A stretch of DNA of 64,000 bases from Helianthus annuus (GCF_002127325.2 NC_035445.2:85079644-85143643); one strand, 5' to 3'. Counted from the stretch's first letter, positions 24,691 through 36,472 are shown. A program made the numbers and translations. The notes: generated from the sequence alone by a model not told the origin.

Positions 24691-25529
24691 TTGGCTCTTT
24701 ACCTTGTTTAAAACCGGTTTGTTCGAGTTCTTTGGTGTGTTTGGACACTTGGTTTAGCACTCGTTTTTGGTAGTTTCCTTGCATTTTGAAACTGAAAAAC
24801 GGCTACTAAACCTATCGGGAGTGTTCGGGGTCGGTTTGGGTAACATAAAAATCGTTTTTGTGAAACTTTGAACTTTCCGGCCATACTTCCGGCTTGTCTC
24901 CGGTGACTGAACTTGAGGATAAGGTTGCCATTTTGGGTAAACTTTTTGAAAGTCAAAAAGTTGGTGAAAAAGTTGTTGACAGAACCATCCTTTCTGCCGA
25001 AAGTTGGCTCACCAACCACATCAACTTTTCACCAACCTGTCGTACTTTTTGTCAGTGTGTCAGAGCTTTCGAAAGATATCCTTCGACATCGAAAGATATC
25101 CTTCGACATCTTTCGATCAAAGGCAGCTCGAAAGATAAGCATCCTTCGAGTAGTCTTTCGGAGTCTAGGCTTTATCTTTCGTTTCTGGAATCTTCTCGAA
25201 AGATAAGGATCGTTCGTGTTGGTGAATCTTTCGAGATTAGTGTTCGAAAGATAAGGATCTTTCATTGTGAATCTTTCGAGACCTGTGTTCGAAACATAAG
25301 GAGAATCTTTCGAAATCATCTTTCGAAAGATAAGGATCCTTCGTGTGATCAATCTTTCGAAGTCAATCTTTCGAAGTCTTTGTTCGAAACTCAACAAGGA
25401 TCTTTCGAACCTTGTTGATCATTCGAACAAGTATTGATCTTTCGAACAGGTTGCATCTTTCGGTTCATATCTGTTTTACACTTTAACAGTTTGTGGTGTG
25501 TAGGTTTGGTATATATATAATTGATCAAA
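24691..25529 (+). other. Leader of element B with dense ATCTTTCGA/TCGAAAGAT words
   Basis: There is no long open frame before gag. Between about 25065 and 25465 I count roughly twenty copies or near-copies of ATCTTTCGA or its complement TCGAAAGAT. They can pair with one another in the RNA. The leader normally holds the packaging and dimerisation signals, so a structural role is plausible but unproven. Confidence 0.7.
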
Positions 25530-28500
25530 ATGAGTTGCACAAGTCCTTGGGATTGGAGTACGGATCCACAACCAGATCTGAAACAGATGTCGATGGCTGA
25601 ATATATGACGAGTGCCATTCCAAAACAACAACAATCAATAAGTTCATGTCAATGGGCTTTGGTATCCAATCAAAGTCAAAGTCTTCAGAACCTTCTGATT
25701 AGTGAGAGTGAAACAGGCAGTAACAATCGTCCACCAAAGCTGAACCACATGAACGATTTTCCATCATGGAAAGGCCGCTTTCACACATATGTTCAAGGAC
25801 AAAGCACCGACCTTTGGATGTGTTTTGTCAATGCATTCAATGAAAGTCTTGAAAGTAGAGCATCCACTTCAGAAGGTTACGCCAACATGCTTGAAAATGA
25901 CAAGAAGGCTTATGAATTGGAGAAAAAGGCCTATGCAACACTTACTCAAGCACTCAACAAAGACATCTACCATCAGTTTTCATATTGCAAGACCACGAAA
26001 GCATTGTGGGATGCCTTAGTTGCTAGAGGAGAAGGCAATGCAGCTGCTCGAAAATCTCGGCATGATTTGTTGAAGAAAGAGTTTGAATCCTTTCAGTTTT
26101 TGGAAAACGAGACTCTGAATGATATGACCACACGTTTCTATCATTTGATTAGTGAAATGTGTGCTTATGGGGTGGCAGCTACTCAACAAGACATGGTGAA
26201 TAGGTTTGCTGACGCCCTACCCCCAAAATGGAGTTCGTTTATTGAGTTGTTGAAGCATACTAAAGCTCTAGATGAAATCAACATCTACGAGTTCATTCAG
26301 AAGCTGGAACATAAAAATGATGAAGAAATTAGGAAAGCAAGGCGTGCTCCAGCTCCTCAGAATACAGAAATGTATCTTCCAGGATTCGATGCTTTGGCAA
26401 GATCCGCTGCAGCTCAGCAACAGCAACCTAAGCTGCAGACTGCATTTGTGTCAAATACAAGTTCAAGTTCCTTTCCATTTCCTCAATCAACAGCTGCTCC
26501 ACCACAACCTCAATTCGATCCGAGGTCTTACATTCCTGTTCCAACACAGCCACAACCACAACCTCAACAACAACAACAGCAAGCTCACTATACAAGCAAT
26601 CCTCAACCTCAATCCCAAAGTCATCACACGATCCGAGTCGACAACTCAAATCTTTCACACCTTAGCATTGAAGTTGCTAAGGAACATATGGAAATTATCA
26701 ACACCATGGTCAGTGCTTACTGTGGTTTGGTAGCTGGTCAGCTTGGAAACATCAACATGACCAATGAAGATTATGATCAGATCGACAAGGAAGAAATGGA
26801 GTTGATGGATATTAAATGGGCTTTTGCTAGTGCGGTTAGAAGGGCAAAAGATTTCATGGCACGAACTGGAAGAACTTCGTTGGAAGGAAAGAAAAACACG
26901 AAGTATGGGTTTGATATTAATGCCGTCACGTGCTTTAATTGTGGCGAGAAAGGGCACTTTAAACGTGAGTGCACTCGACCAACAAAACACGGCAATCACA
27001 ACCCTTTCAGAAACCAGACGAATGTGAATGCCCAACAAGAAAACCGTGAAAGGAGGATGGTGGCAGTGAACAACAATCAGGGACAGTCTGGATCTACCAA
27101 TCACAATCGGGCTTTGGCTGTTCAAGCTGATGAAGGATGTGACTGGTCAGTTCAGTTTGGTGATGGTGATCAGGGAAGTGGAACTGCATTGTATGCTAAG
27201 GTCATCGAGCAGGTTCAAAAAGAAGAATCTTCTGGGAGCGATGACAGTTCTGGTTATTCTGGCAGTTCGGATGAAGAAGGCTCTGTTTCTGGGGATAATC
27301 ACTCAGAGCCTGATGAGAATGAAGAAGGAGATGATGATATACAGGAGCTACTGAATGAAGCTGATGAGCTTAAATGTCAGAAATCAATTCTGATTAGGAA
27401 GGCTGCTGCTACATCAACGGAAATGGAAAAGCTATTCTCTGAAGATGGAGCTTTTTCTTTTCAAACTGCCTTTATGGCAAACGGTTCAGCCTCTACTAGT
27501 CAGGTAAGTTCTGAACCTCCTGCTCCTAGTATGTGTAAATCATGTGCAGATATGAAGCTTGAGTCAGAAAAGCTTCATAGTCATAATCAGAATTTGGTTA
27601 TTGAATTGTCAAAATGCCAAGAGGCAAACATGGCTTTAACCCGGAATGAAAAAGAATTCAAATCTGTAATAGAAACATTAAAGAAAAATGTGTCCGAGGT
27701 TAACAAAGTAGTTTACCACAAACAAGTAAGTATAAACGAATACATTAACCTTGTGGAAGAAACTAAGAAGCAATTAGCCATTGCCCAATGCAAGCATGAT
27801 GCGATCAAACAGAAATTGGATAGTTATTCTAACTCCCGATTTGTGCTTGATCACATAATTGACGTTCAACAACTGAAAGGGAACGTGAAAGGAGTTGGGT
27901 ATAAGGCATGTCCACCTCCTTTGATGAGCAACTATACCAAGATGCCTGATGAAGAAGAAATGCCTCGGTATGAACCCAGTGTGCCTTTGAACTTTGAGGA
28001 ATTTTCTACTGGCCTAGGGTTCAAACCGGACAGTTCTTCAAACACAGCCCCTAAGGAACAAGAAACTTCACCATCCATGAAACAAAGTCCTCCAATTATC
28101 GAGGACTATGAGACATCGGATGATGAATCAGAAGTGGCTGTAAGTGATCAGGATAAATCACTTAGCAAGATGAAAGGAGTAGATATTCCACGAGAGAATC
28201 ACATCCTTTGTGATCCTGATACTCCTGAGGTTCCATCTGTTAAGAAGGAAGTGATTGATCCTGTCAAGGTTGATGAGACAGGTGTATCTACTGTTAAAAG
28301 CAGTAATGTGTTGTACACTTTGGTTGGAGATAATAAAATCTACTCAGATCATGTTTTTCCAATTAAAAATGTAAATAAATCTTTGATTGACAAAGTCTTT
28401 GAAGACAATACAAACAAATTTTTGGGAAAAACACTTCCGGGAATTGTGGTAACACAATGTGATCCAATTCCTAAGGCTGAGATTAGGAAACAATTTGGTA

Positions 28501-29270
28501 ATCAAAAATCTCCAACCACTCGACAGCCTACTGCTTCTAAGGGTAAACAACCACAACGAGCTCCAAAGCCAAAGGCTAAAATTGAATCAAAAGGAGCTCG
28601 TTACATGAAGAAAGGAAAAGATGTTAAATTTGTAGCATCAAAAGGTACTGATAAAATTGAGACTTTTGAAAACAAATCAAACAATGATTTTGTGCAACAA
28701 GTCAAAATTTTGAAACGTAACAGTGATAACAATTACACCCAACATACAAATGGGTGTGATGAAAGAGCAAGTACCTCAGGTTCTACAAGTTCAACATCTG
28801 GTAGTCGATCAAGCTCTCCTAAGTCTGTTGAAAGGAGAACTTGTTTCAAATGTGGGAAGGTTGGGCACATCATTAAGGATTGCACCAACTTGCCCAAACC
28901 AAATTTCGTTGAGCGAGCCCCATCTGAACAGTCTCACCCACAACGTCGTCCTGTTCCTCCAAAACATGATAAACGAACTGTTAAGGAACAAGAAACAAAA
29001 CAACGACGTCATAACATTAAAACTGTTGAAAGGGCTTTGAAATCTGAAGTCAAAACAGTTAAAAGAAAACCTAGTTTGTCACAACCTTTAAAATCAGAAA
29101 CTGTACATAATACACAATCTGGTAAACAAAAACAAGCTAGGCGACCTAAAAAGGGTGGTAGTTCAGGGGGAGCAAATGTGTTTGAAAACCATCAGCAAAT
29201 CGAGCTCATTATTCGAGATGCTCAGGGACGACCCAAGACCACTAAGGCTTGGGTCCCCATCCTCAACTAA
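25530..29270 (+). CDS. Gag of element B
   Basis: The frame is open for 1246 codons from ATG 25530 (MSCTSPWDWS) to TAA 29268-29270. Gag forms the particle and binds RNA. Residues about 90-270 are the copia-type gag (UBN2-like) domain. A Q/P-rich stretch follows (about 300-375), then a first zinc knuckle CFNCGEKGHFKREC (about 468), an acidic serine-rich part (about 555-615), a coiled coil (about 670-770), and a second knuckle CFKCGKVGHIIKDC (about 1103). It ends with a basic tail. Two knuckles some 630 residues apart and this length are unusual for copia gag in general but are shared with element A. A TTG upstream in frame was not chosen as the start. Confidence 0.93.
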   Translation: MSCTSPWDWSTDPQPDLKQMSMAEYMTSAIPKQQQSISSCQWALVSNQSQSLQNLLISESETGSNNRPPKLNHMNDFPSWKGRFHTYVQGQSTDLWMCFVNAFNESLESRASTSEGYANMLENDKKAYELEKKAYATLTQALNKDIYHQFSYCKTTKALWDALVARGEGNAAARKSRHDLLKKEFESFQFLENETLNDMTTRFYHLISEMCAYGVAATQQDMVNRFADALPPKWSSFIELLKHTKALDEINIYEFIQKLEHKNDEEIRKARRAPAPQNTEMYLPGFDALARSAAAQQQQPKLQTAFVSNTSSSSFPFPQSTAAPPQPQFDPRSYIPVPTQPQPQPQQQQQQAHYTSNPQPQSQSHHTIRVDNSNLSHLSIEVAKEHMEIINTMVSAYCGLVAGQLGNINMTNEDYDQIDKEEMELMDIKWAFASAVRRAKDFMARTGRTSLEGKKNTKYGFDINAVTCFNCGEKGHFKRECTRPTKHGNHNPFRNQTNVNAQQENRERRMVAVNNNQGQSGSTNHNRALAVQADEGCDWSVQFGDGDQGSGTALYAKVIEQVQKEESSGSDDSSGYSGSSDEEGSVSGDNHSEPDENEEGDDDIQELLNEADELKCQKSILIRKAAATSTEMEKLFSEDGAFSFQTAFMANGSASTSQVSSEPPAPSMCKSCADMKLESEKLHSHNQNLVIELSKCQEANMALTRNEKEFKSVIETLKKNVSEVNKVVYHKQVSINEYINLVEETKKQLAIAQCKHDAIKQKLDSYSNSRFVLDHIIDVQQLKGNVKGVGYKACPPPLMSNYTKMPDEEEMPRYEPSVPLNFEEFSTGLGFKPDSSSNTAPKEQETSPSMKQSPPIIEDYETSDDESEVAVSDQDKSLSKMKGVDIPRENHILCDPDTPEVPSVKKEVIDPVKVDETGVSTVKSSNVLYTLVGDNKIYSDHVFPIKNVNKSLIDKVFEDNTNKFLGKTLPGIVVTQCDPIPKAEIRKQFGNQKSPTTRQPTASKGKQPQRAPKPKAKIESKGARYMKKGKDVKFVASKGTDKIETFENKSNNDFVQQVKILKRNSDNNYTQHTNGCDERASTSGSTSSTSGSRSSSPKSVERRTCFKCGKVGHIIKDCTNLPKPNFVERAPSEQSHPQRRPVPPKHDKRTVKEQETKQRRHNIKTVERALKSEVKTVKRKPSLSQPLKSETVHNTQSGKQKQARRPKKGGSSGGANVFENHQQIELIIRDAQGRPKTTKAWVPILN

Positions 29271-29283
29271 TGTGTTCGAATGA

Positions 29284-32200
29284 CATGTGCAGGATGTTCT
29301 AGGAGGAACTATTAATAGTCATTGGATTGTTGATAGTGGAGCATCCAGGCACATGACTGGCGACTTACGGCTCCTGTATGACGTGAGAAATATTAGAGGA
29401 GGGTATGTTGCTTTTGCGGGTGATAAAGGAGGGTACATCACTGGAGAAGGAAGTATCTCCAATGGTATCGTGTGCTTTGATAAGATCAATTATGTGAAGC
29501 AAATTGATCACAATCTTCTCAGTGTGTCGCAAATCTGCGATAAAAAGTTCTCAGTGATTTTTGATGACGCTGGCTGCTATGTGCTGAAACCTGGATTCAA
29601 AATTCCACAAGAATGGATTCTCTTATCGGCTCCGAGAGTTAATGATCTTTATATTCTCGACATGAGCCAGGCGATTACTACATCTGCACAAGTCACTTGT
29701 TTTGTCTCAAAAGCCACAGAAAAGGAGTCTATATCTTGGCACAGAAGAATGGGACACATTCACTTGAGAAAGATGAACCATTTGGTGAAAAATAATCTTG
29801 TGAATGGTGTGCCTGTTAGAAGTTTTCATTTGCAAGATATCTGTGTCTCGTGCCAAAAGGGGAAGCAAACAAAGAAGTCTCACCCTTTGAAGAAAATCAA
29901 CACTGTCAGCATGCCTCTCGAACGTCTTCATATGGACCTTTTTGGACCTATGAAGCACAAGACAACGTTTGGTGATGCCTATTGTTTAGTAGTTACTGAT
30001 GACTACTCTAGATTTTCTTGGGTATCCTTTATGGCACACAAGAGTGAAACTCCTGGCATCCTCAAGGATCTTCTTACAATGTTGGAGAATCTCTATACGT
30101 TGAAAGTGAAAAGGATCCGAAGCGACAATGGAACTGAATTCAAGAATCAAGTTATGGATGAGTTTTGTACTTCTAAAGGCATTCTTCATGAGTACAGTTC
30201 TCGTTATACTCCACAACAAAATGGTGTCGCTGAGAGGAAGAATCGGACGATTATAGAAACTGCAAGAACAATGTTAGTAGAGTCGGAACTTCCTATTCAA
30301 TTCTGGGGAGAGGCTGTATCGGCTGCTTGCTACACGTTGAACAGAGTTCTTACAGTTAAGAGACATGGCAAGACTTGTTTCGAACTCCTTCAGAGAAGGA
30401 AACCGGATCTTTCTTACCTTGAACCGTTTGGTGCTCCATGTACTATGATTGAGCCGGATGGAAAGTTTGGTGCAAGAGCTATCGAGGGTTTCTTCCTTGG
30501 ATATGCAACTCCGAATTTTCGTGTTTGGAATCTAGCTACCAAAAAGATTGAGCTATGGAGTGAAGTTAGGGTTCAAAGGTACACGAGTCCTGTTAGGGCT
30601 CCGGGTGATCCGTGGATGTTCGATTATGATGGGCTATTTGACTCCTTTAATCTGCCAACCTTTGACGAAGAATCAGCAGCGGCTCGGATGTTGTTGGAAA
30701 GTGACAACGCTGCTGTCTCACCATTGGTTAGACCTATTGTTGTTGACCCTCAAGCTTCTACGTCAGTCAACAATATGGTTCAAAATGAGGTTTATGAAGA
30801 TGCTGCTGATTATAATGACTCTTCTGAAGATGATGAATATCATGATGCAGCTGAAGGATCTTCAGCTCCAGCTGCTCCTGTTCAAGGTGCCTCTGGTGAT
30901 ACACCTCATACGCAGAATATAGATACTGCTGAAGGGAATGCATCCACTTCTACCCACATTCCAGGTGTAGAGTTGGTTGTTGATCTTAATCTGAATAATT
31001 TGGGTATCAATGCTCGTGTACCGGATAATCCTGAAATGAGGATTCATGATACCCATCCCCAGCAGAATATCATAGGAGATGTCCATCGCGGTGTGCAGAC
31101 GCGTAATCAGCTGAGAAACAACCGGAATGCTGGTTTGTATTCAGCTATAAGAGAATCTGGTCAACAAAATGACTGGTCCTTCGCGTGTTACGTGTCACAA
31201 GAAGAACCAAAGTCGTGGAAAGAAGCATTGAAAGATAGTGCTTGGGTTGAAGCCATGCAGGAAGAATTACAGCAATTTCACAAGCTGGGTGTTTGGAAGC
31301 TTGTTGAAAAGCCTGAGAATTACAAGAAGATTGGCACTCGATGGGTCTTCAAATGCAAGAAAGACGACCGTGGAGTGGTTATTCGGAACAAAGCTCGTTT
31401 AGTCGTTCAAGGTTTTCGTCAGATAGAAGGGATCGACTACAACGAAGTCTATGCACCAGTTGCACGTCTGGAAGCTATTCGGATCTTTCTGGCTTATGCC
31501 TCATTCAAAGGATTCAAGGTTTACCAGATGGACGTCAAAAGTGCATTCTTACATGGTGTGGTTGAAGAAGAGGTGTATGTCGAGCAGCCTCCAGGTTTTG
31601 AAGATCCTGTTCATCCCGATCGGGTTTGGTTGCTCAACAAAGCTCTCTATGGTCTTCATCAAGCGCCACGAGCTTGGTATGCAACCTTATCTACATATCT
31701 GCTGGAGAACGGTTTTCGAAGAGGTCTTATCGATTGTACTCTCTTCATCAAAGAACAAGATGGAGATCTTCTTCTGGTACAGGTATATGTTGATGATATT
31801 ATTTTTGGTTCTACTAATGATGTTTTGTGTAGGAATTTCGAGCGCATCATGCAGGATAAGTTCGAGATGAGTGCTATGGGGGAAATGAATTTCTTTTTGG
31901 GCCTACAAGTGCAACAGACGGAGTCTGGGATATTCATCCATCAGACTAAATATGTTGGAGACATCTTGAGCCGGTTTCAGATGTTCGATGCAACGCCCAT
32001 TGGTACCCCACTGCCAACTAATCACGGAATAACTCCTGACTTGAAGGGTGAACCTGTTAGCCCTTCATACTATCGCGCGATGATCGGATCCCTCATGTAC
32101 CTCACAGCATCAAGGCCAGACATAATGTACCCAACGTGCCTGCTTGCCAGATATCAAGTTAACCCGAAGGCCTCACATCTTGCAGCTGTCAAAATGATTT

Positions 32201-32733
32201 TTCGTTATTTGAAGGCTTACCCCGACACCGGTCTGTGGTATCCTAGGGATAATAACTTCGACTTGGTCGCATTCAGTGATTCTGATTTTGGCGGATGTAA
32301 AATCGACGGCAAATCCACAACGGCCGGATGTCAGTTTTTAGGAAATCGCCTAGTCACATGGCAGTGCAAGAAGCAGACGTGTGTCGCTACATCAACATGC
32401 GAAGCTGAATACATTGCTGCCTCAAGTTGTTGTTCACAAGTTCTTTGGATCCAACAACAATTGCGGGACTACGGTTTTGAATTCCTAACTACTCCTATTT
32501 ACGTTGATAATTCTGCTGCTTTAGATATCACTAAAAATCCTGTGCAGCATTCAAAGACCAAACACATCGAAATCAAATATCACTTCATACGTGATTGCTT
32601 TGAGAAAAGGCTAATCGATGTTGTTAAGGTCCACACCGATGACCAACGTGCCGACTTATTTACCAAAGCTTTTGACAAATCTAGATTTGACTTCTTATTA
32701 TTGGTAAATGGCATTAAGGTCAAGCAAGAGTAA
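29284..32733 (+). CDS. Pol of element B (protease, integrase, RT, RNase H)
   Basis: The frame is open from 29284 to TAA 32731-32733, about 1149 codons. The protease motif [10 protein letters not shown] lies near residue 16. The zinc-binding [15 protein letters not shown] and CVSCQKGK follow. The integrase has [16 protein letters not shown] and NGVAERKNR (about 215, 280, 315). RT has YVDDIIFGS (about 835). RNase H has SDSDFGG and [12 protein letters not shown]. All catalytic residues appear present. The frame differs from gag, begins 13 nt after the gag stop without overlap, and has no ATG before the protease motif, so how it is translated is open. Confidence 0.92.
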   Translation, partial: HVQDVLGGTINSHWIVDSGASRHMTGDLRLLYDVRNIRGGYVAFAGDKGGYITGEGSISNGIVCFDKINYVKQIDHNLLSVSQICDKKFSVIFDDAGCYVLKPGFKIPQEWILLSAPRVNDLYILDMSQAITTSAQVTCFVSKATEKESISWHRRMGHIHLRKMNHLVKNNLVNGVPVRSFHLQDICVSCQKGKQTKKSHPLKKINTVSMPLERLHMDLFGPMKHKTTFGDAYCLVVTDDYSRFSWVSFMAHKSETPGILKDLLTMLENLYTLKVKRIRSDNGTEFKNQVMDEFCTSKGILHEYSSRYTPQQNGVAERKNRTIIETARTMLVESELPIQFWGEAVSAACYTLNRVLTVKRHGKTCFELLQRRKPDLSYLEPFGAPCTMIEPDGKFGARAIEGFFLGYATPNFRVWNLATKKIELWSEVRVQRYTSPVRAPGDPWMFDYDGLFDSFNLPTFDEESAAARMLLESDNAAVSPLVRPIVVDPQASTSVNNMVQNEVYEDAADYNDSSEDDEYHDAAEGSSAPAAPVQGASGDTPHTQNIDTAEGNASTSTHIPGVELVVDLNLNNLGINARVPDNPEMRIHDTHPQQNIIGDVHRGVQTRNQLRNNRNAGLYSAIRESGQQNDWSFACYVSQEEPKSWKEALKDSAWVEAMQEELQQFHKLGVWKLVEKPENYKKIGTRWVFKCKKDDRGVVIRNKARLVVQGFRQIEGIDYNEVYAPVARLEAIRIFLAYASFKGFKVYQMDVKSAFLHGVVEEEVYVEQPPGFEDPVHPDRVWLLNKALYGLHQAPRAWYATLSTYLLENGFRRGLIDCTLFIKEQDGDLLLVQVYVDDIIFGSTNDVLCRNFERIMQDKFEMSAMGEMNFFLGLQVQQTESGIFIHQTKYVGDILSRFQMFDATPIGTPLPTNHGITPDLKGEPVSPSYYRAMIGSLMYLTASRPDIMYPTCLLARYQVNPKASHLAAVKMIFRYLKAYPDTGLWYPRDNNFDLVAFSDSDFGGCKIDGKSTTAGCQFLGNRLVTWQCKKQTCVATSTCEAEYIAASSCCSQVLWIQQQLRDYGFEFLTTPIYVDNSAALDITKNPVQHSKTKHIEIKYHFIRDCFEKRLIDVVKVHTDDQRADLFTKAFDKSRFDFLLLVNGIKVKQE

Positions 32734-34637
32734 ACCAACATCGGAAAATCATTTTTGTAAATATCTTTGTGTGTTTTTAAATTTATCTTAGTTTATTGAT
32801 TTTAGGGGGAGTAATTCCAAAAATCGGAAAATACAAAAACATCGAAAAATTTCAAAAACACAAAAACAATAGAAAATCAAAAATGAGTTTCCTGGCGAGC
32901 AAAAGAGAAAATGATAGTACATCAGTGGTCTATCCAAACCTCTTTAAACCTTAAATGCAAAATGGTAAGCAGCTCTATATAAGATGTATCGGTAGGCTCA
33001 CAATCATTTTAAAGTGTGCAGGGTGATATAAATCTTAATCGACTGAAGACCAGGTGGGAACCATTCATTGGCATATGGTCTTAGTACCGAAATTTCGTTT
33101 GATAGATTGCCGAGGTTCTGAGATATTCGGTCTTTATGCTGCTTATCATCTGGGTATCATGGTTGTATCTTTTACCGAAAAATAACGGGGACGCAAGTCT
33201 AGATCTTCCATGATACTATACATACGTGTACATATTACATACTGCATTCGACCTCAATAAGTGATAAACAATTACATGTCCAAATCAAATAAGTGATAAA
33301 AATATCACATTTATCCGGGTGTCAAGTTCGTCTCTCTGCTGTACGGAAGTACTGACCTGTTCACGGACTTGCACCTGTGCCCTCATGCATACGAAAATCA
33401 AGTTCCTCATCAATAAGTGATTATATCACATAGGGCTTGTTTTCAAATCAAAATAAGTGAGTATCTCACAGCTTATACGGTCAAACAGATGATAATCGGT
33501 ATACTCACCGGTAAGATGAACTCTCGTGCATACCTTGATACGGGAATGTGTCGTGATGTGGATGAACACCGGTCGGTAAGTATAAATCATACCTTAACGT
33601 ATCCCCTTGCCATGATTACATCTGATAAGTTGAGCTTAAGTGGACAACAATACCGATAATTGTTATAGGATGCTTATCTTAATATTAACTAACTGAACAA
33701 CAAGAGTGTTTTGGCATGACCGTACACTGATATGATTCTCTTACCCTCGAAACTCGCAAAAAGAATGTTTGTATATATTTATTTATTTACTGCTTAACTT
33801 TTATTGTTTTTCTTTTTAAACAGTTTCGTCGTTTGGTGCATATCAGCACGACATTAGCGGTGATGTCGTTTGATAACACTCAAAGGATTTTAAATTGTTG
33901 TCTTTTACTTTCAAAAATACCAAAAAGATTTTAGGTGTGTTTTAATATAAACTTCATAAAAGCCAAAAAGATTTTCTTTCTACTTTATTTTCGATCGTTC
34001 GATGTTGGAACTCAAGTCTTCGTTGCCTGAAACCTGAACGAAAACCGAATTGACTAAATCTTCATAAACGGTCGAAATTTGCAAGTTTTGAAAGTTAAAG
34101 GCTAAAATTGACAAATTTATTAAACTTTCAAACTGTCGGACGGTGTTTGATTGTGACATGGTCATTCGTGTGTCATTTGTTTATACTATATTCCAAGCAG
34201 TTGTTCTCATTACGCGTTTAGATTTCTTGCATGTGCAGATTCTAAAGGCTAGGAGAACATGGTCGATGACAAGCCTTGGAATGAAGACACGACGAGAAGG
34301 CGTTCAAAAGATGAAGAGGATCGAGTAGCCGCTGACCATTATCAACACCACAAGGATCTCACTTCATAAAGTTAAAGTATTTCACGAGCATAACTCAAGG
34401 GGGAGCTTATGTTAAGGGGGAGTTTGTCAACACACTTCCTACACAATACGGATAGTTTGTTGATACACTCTCTGCTTTCAAGACGTGAAGACTTTGAAGA
34501 TCCTCCGACTATGAAGACTTAAAAGGACATCAGAGTTTTGGAAACTCGAAGACCAAAGACCGTCGAAGTTCAAGACAGGTCTACATCTATAGAAGATCAA
34601 GACAAGATCAAGACAAAGCTACAGCCAAGGGGGAGTT
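32734..34637 (+). other. 3' non-coding region of element B with four purine tracts
   Basis: No env-like or other long frame is seen in 1.9 kb. Purine tracts lie at 32803-32812, 34397-34405, 34414-34422 and 34627-34635; the last one precedes the LTR and is the working one by position. The second and third share AAGGGGGAG with the true tract. Similar clusters occur in element A. Confidence 0.7.
34627..34635 (+). other. Polypurine tract of element B
   Basis: AAGGGGGAG lies two bases before the LTR start TGTTGGTGC and is the expected plus-strand primer. Confidence 0.85.
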
Positions 34638-35258
34638 TGTTGGTGCACTTGTGTCTGTACTTTGTCTGTGTTCGGTCTGTATGAAAACGATGTCCTAAGT
34701 CAGTCTGTAAGTTGACCAAGTCAACTATCCTCCTAGTTTGACTTGGACAACATGATGTTGTCTGGATCGAAGGATAGCCTCGAAGGATACAACTGATCCT
34801 TCGAGGTGCTCGAAAGATATGGTTCGACCATGGTTCAACCATTAGACATCGAAGGATGATCCTTCGATGTCCATGCTGATCGTTCGAGCTCCCTGTCATC
34901 GATAGATGATCCTTCGGACCATCTATCGAGTCCTTCGACCAGACCTGCTATGTATGGGTATAAATACCCATGCAGTGTGTTAGTGTTAGACAGATGCACA
35001 CATAGAGAGTTAGAGAAACTCTGCTGAAAAACACACACACACTTTAGAGAGTTTGCAAACAGATTGTAAACATTGTGCTTGTAACCGTAAACCTTCATAC
35101 GTATTAATACAGTGGTGTTAATCGGTGAACTTTGTGTGTTCTTGTGTTTGTTCTTGCTTCATCCCGGTTTGCCTACTAGCTTGGATTCCGCACTTGCTAG
35201 TGGGTTAGTATAACAAGGTTTAGGTTTGTTCTCGATCCTCCGAGAAAAGGGACCTACA
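34638..35258 (+). repeat. 3' LTR of element B
   Basis: It has the same length (621 bp) as the 5' LTR and differs by one base in my side-by-side reading. It is followed by the AGGAT duplication and then by gag of element A. Confidence 0.96.
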
Positions 35259-35263
35259 AGGAT

Positions 35264-36375
35264 CTGATCTTCCACACTTCTAACTCTACTAGCCAGATCT
35301 TCAACTTTCTTACCATTGAGGTAAGTGATTGTACTACAAACATTGCACTTTTTGATGCAATTTTTGCAGTCACTGTCACCTTTGACGTTCTTACCTGACT
35401 CACTTGTTGACGCATTTGAACTGACCTGGCTTTTAGACTCAGATACAGACTTAGAGTCTACCTCAAGTTCCTTAGCAGCCAGCACCTTGTTAGCCATCTT
35501 TCCAAAGTTTTCAGCTGTCAACTCTTGTGACGTATCAATGATCCCTTCATCTATCTTCTTTGGCTTTTCCTCTTTTTCTTTTGCTTTCTCTTCTTTCTCT
35601 TCTCCGCTTCCCCACCATTTTCTTTGCCAACCCTCTTCTTCTTCAGCAATTTGTTGAATTATGGTATCAAGATCGAGGGTCCTTGAATCAATAGCAATGT
35701 TTCCCATGGGGTCAAGATAACATTCTCTGTCTGGATCCCATCTCTTCGCCCTTTTTGCTTCAGTGTATATACCAAATATTCTAATCATTCTGTTTTGAGC
35801 TTTCATCTTTCTGTTGACATACTTCTCTTGTTCATTTCTATTGTCTTTAAAAGGAACAGGCTCAACAGACTTTGCCATAAAAGCATATCCAACCGCATCC
35901 TCCTCTGGTAACAACTCGCTCCAGTCAAAACCTTCATCGTCATGAATCACAGCAAGAGCTCTGGATTTTTCTTTATTATCCTCAAGCTGTTTCATTCTGG
36001 GCGGATCTGATTTATTCTGATGATAAATTGCTCTCTTGTAATAATCTTCTTTGAACGGATTTTCAGAATCATCAGCATAAGCATTTTGACACTCTCTTTT
36101 AAAATGACCTTTCTGTTTACACTTGAAACAGGTCACTTTTGACTTGTCAACGCCTAACTTGGTAGATGGTCCACCAATAGACTTTCTTCCTGTAATCTCC
36201 ATGAAACGTTGTGCCCTTCTCACTGCACTGGCCATACACCACCTTATGTCGATTAATTCCATCTCCTCAGGGTCTATTTGATCGTAGTCTTCCTTTATTA
36301 GGTTGGTGTTGCCTATCTTTCCTGCCACAAGGCTCTCATACGACTCTAGCACAGAAGCTAAGAATACCATCTGCT
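35264..36375 (-). pseudogene. Gag of element A, middle part
   Basis: On the - strand the frame opens with FLASVLESYESLVAGKIGN and IRWCMASAVRRAQRFM. A zinc knuckle CFKCKQKGHFKREC follows, then a KEK-rich stretch and a cysteine cluster CKNCIKKCNVC. It aligns with residues about 395 onward of the gag of element B. The right end is an abrupt loss of homology at about 36375, where the first third of gag and the 5' LTR should follow. The left end is the insertion point of element B. Confidence 0.88.
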
Positions 36376-36405
36376 GCTTTAGTCCTTAACTATGTAAAAT
36401 ATGTA

Positions 36406-36472
36406 AAATAATAAAAAATAGATGGTATTAAAAATTAAAAGTTTAGTCCTTAACTTCTTTATATGTATTCAT
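36406..36472 (+). repeat. 67-bp direct repeat, left copy
   Basis: This copy and 39218-39284 are identical except for one base (AAATAATAAAAAATAGATGG start). A partial third copy, TTTAGTCCTTAACT, lies at 36378-36391 exactly where element A stops. The repeats bracket the solo LTR at 36605-39158. Confidence 0.85.

Larger units (their letters stand above)
24056..35258 (+). mobile_element. Element B: near-intact SIRE-type copia retrotransposon
   Basis: The element is 11,203 bp long with 621-bp LTRs and exact TSD AGGAT (24051-24055, 35259-35263). The LTRs differ by a single base that I could find (t versus c, in the phrase GATGTCCATG(t/c)TGATCG). It has a tRNA-Met primer site, a 3.7-kb gag, a 3.4-kb pol with all domains open, and a final purine tract. 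The long gag and long 3' non-coding part place it near SIRE/Maximus. It lies inside the gag of element A on the other strand. It is the youngest datable insertion here. Confidence 0.95.
16692..36375 (-). mobile_element. Element A: decayed SIRE-type copia element, split by element B
   Basis: On the - strand the element runs from right to left: gag (35264-36375 and 22307-24050), pol (18775-22260), a 1.6-kb 3' non-coding part and a 3' LTR. The long gag with two zinc knuckles and the copia order integrase-RT-RNase H match element B, so both are SIRE/Maximus-like. The 5' LTR and the gag N-terminus are missing beyond 36375, where AT-rich repeats begin. Stops and shifts in every region show that it is old. 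Element B was inserted in gag with TSD AGGAT. Confidence 0.85.

Noticed and set aside
26428..26658. Minus-strand frame within gag of element B
   Set aside because: It is a shadow of the Q/P-rich coding region of gag.
32734..34637. Possible env-like gene after pol in element B
   Set aside because: SIRE relatives can carry one, but no frame over about 80 codons and no membrane or coiled-coil pattern is present.
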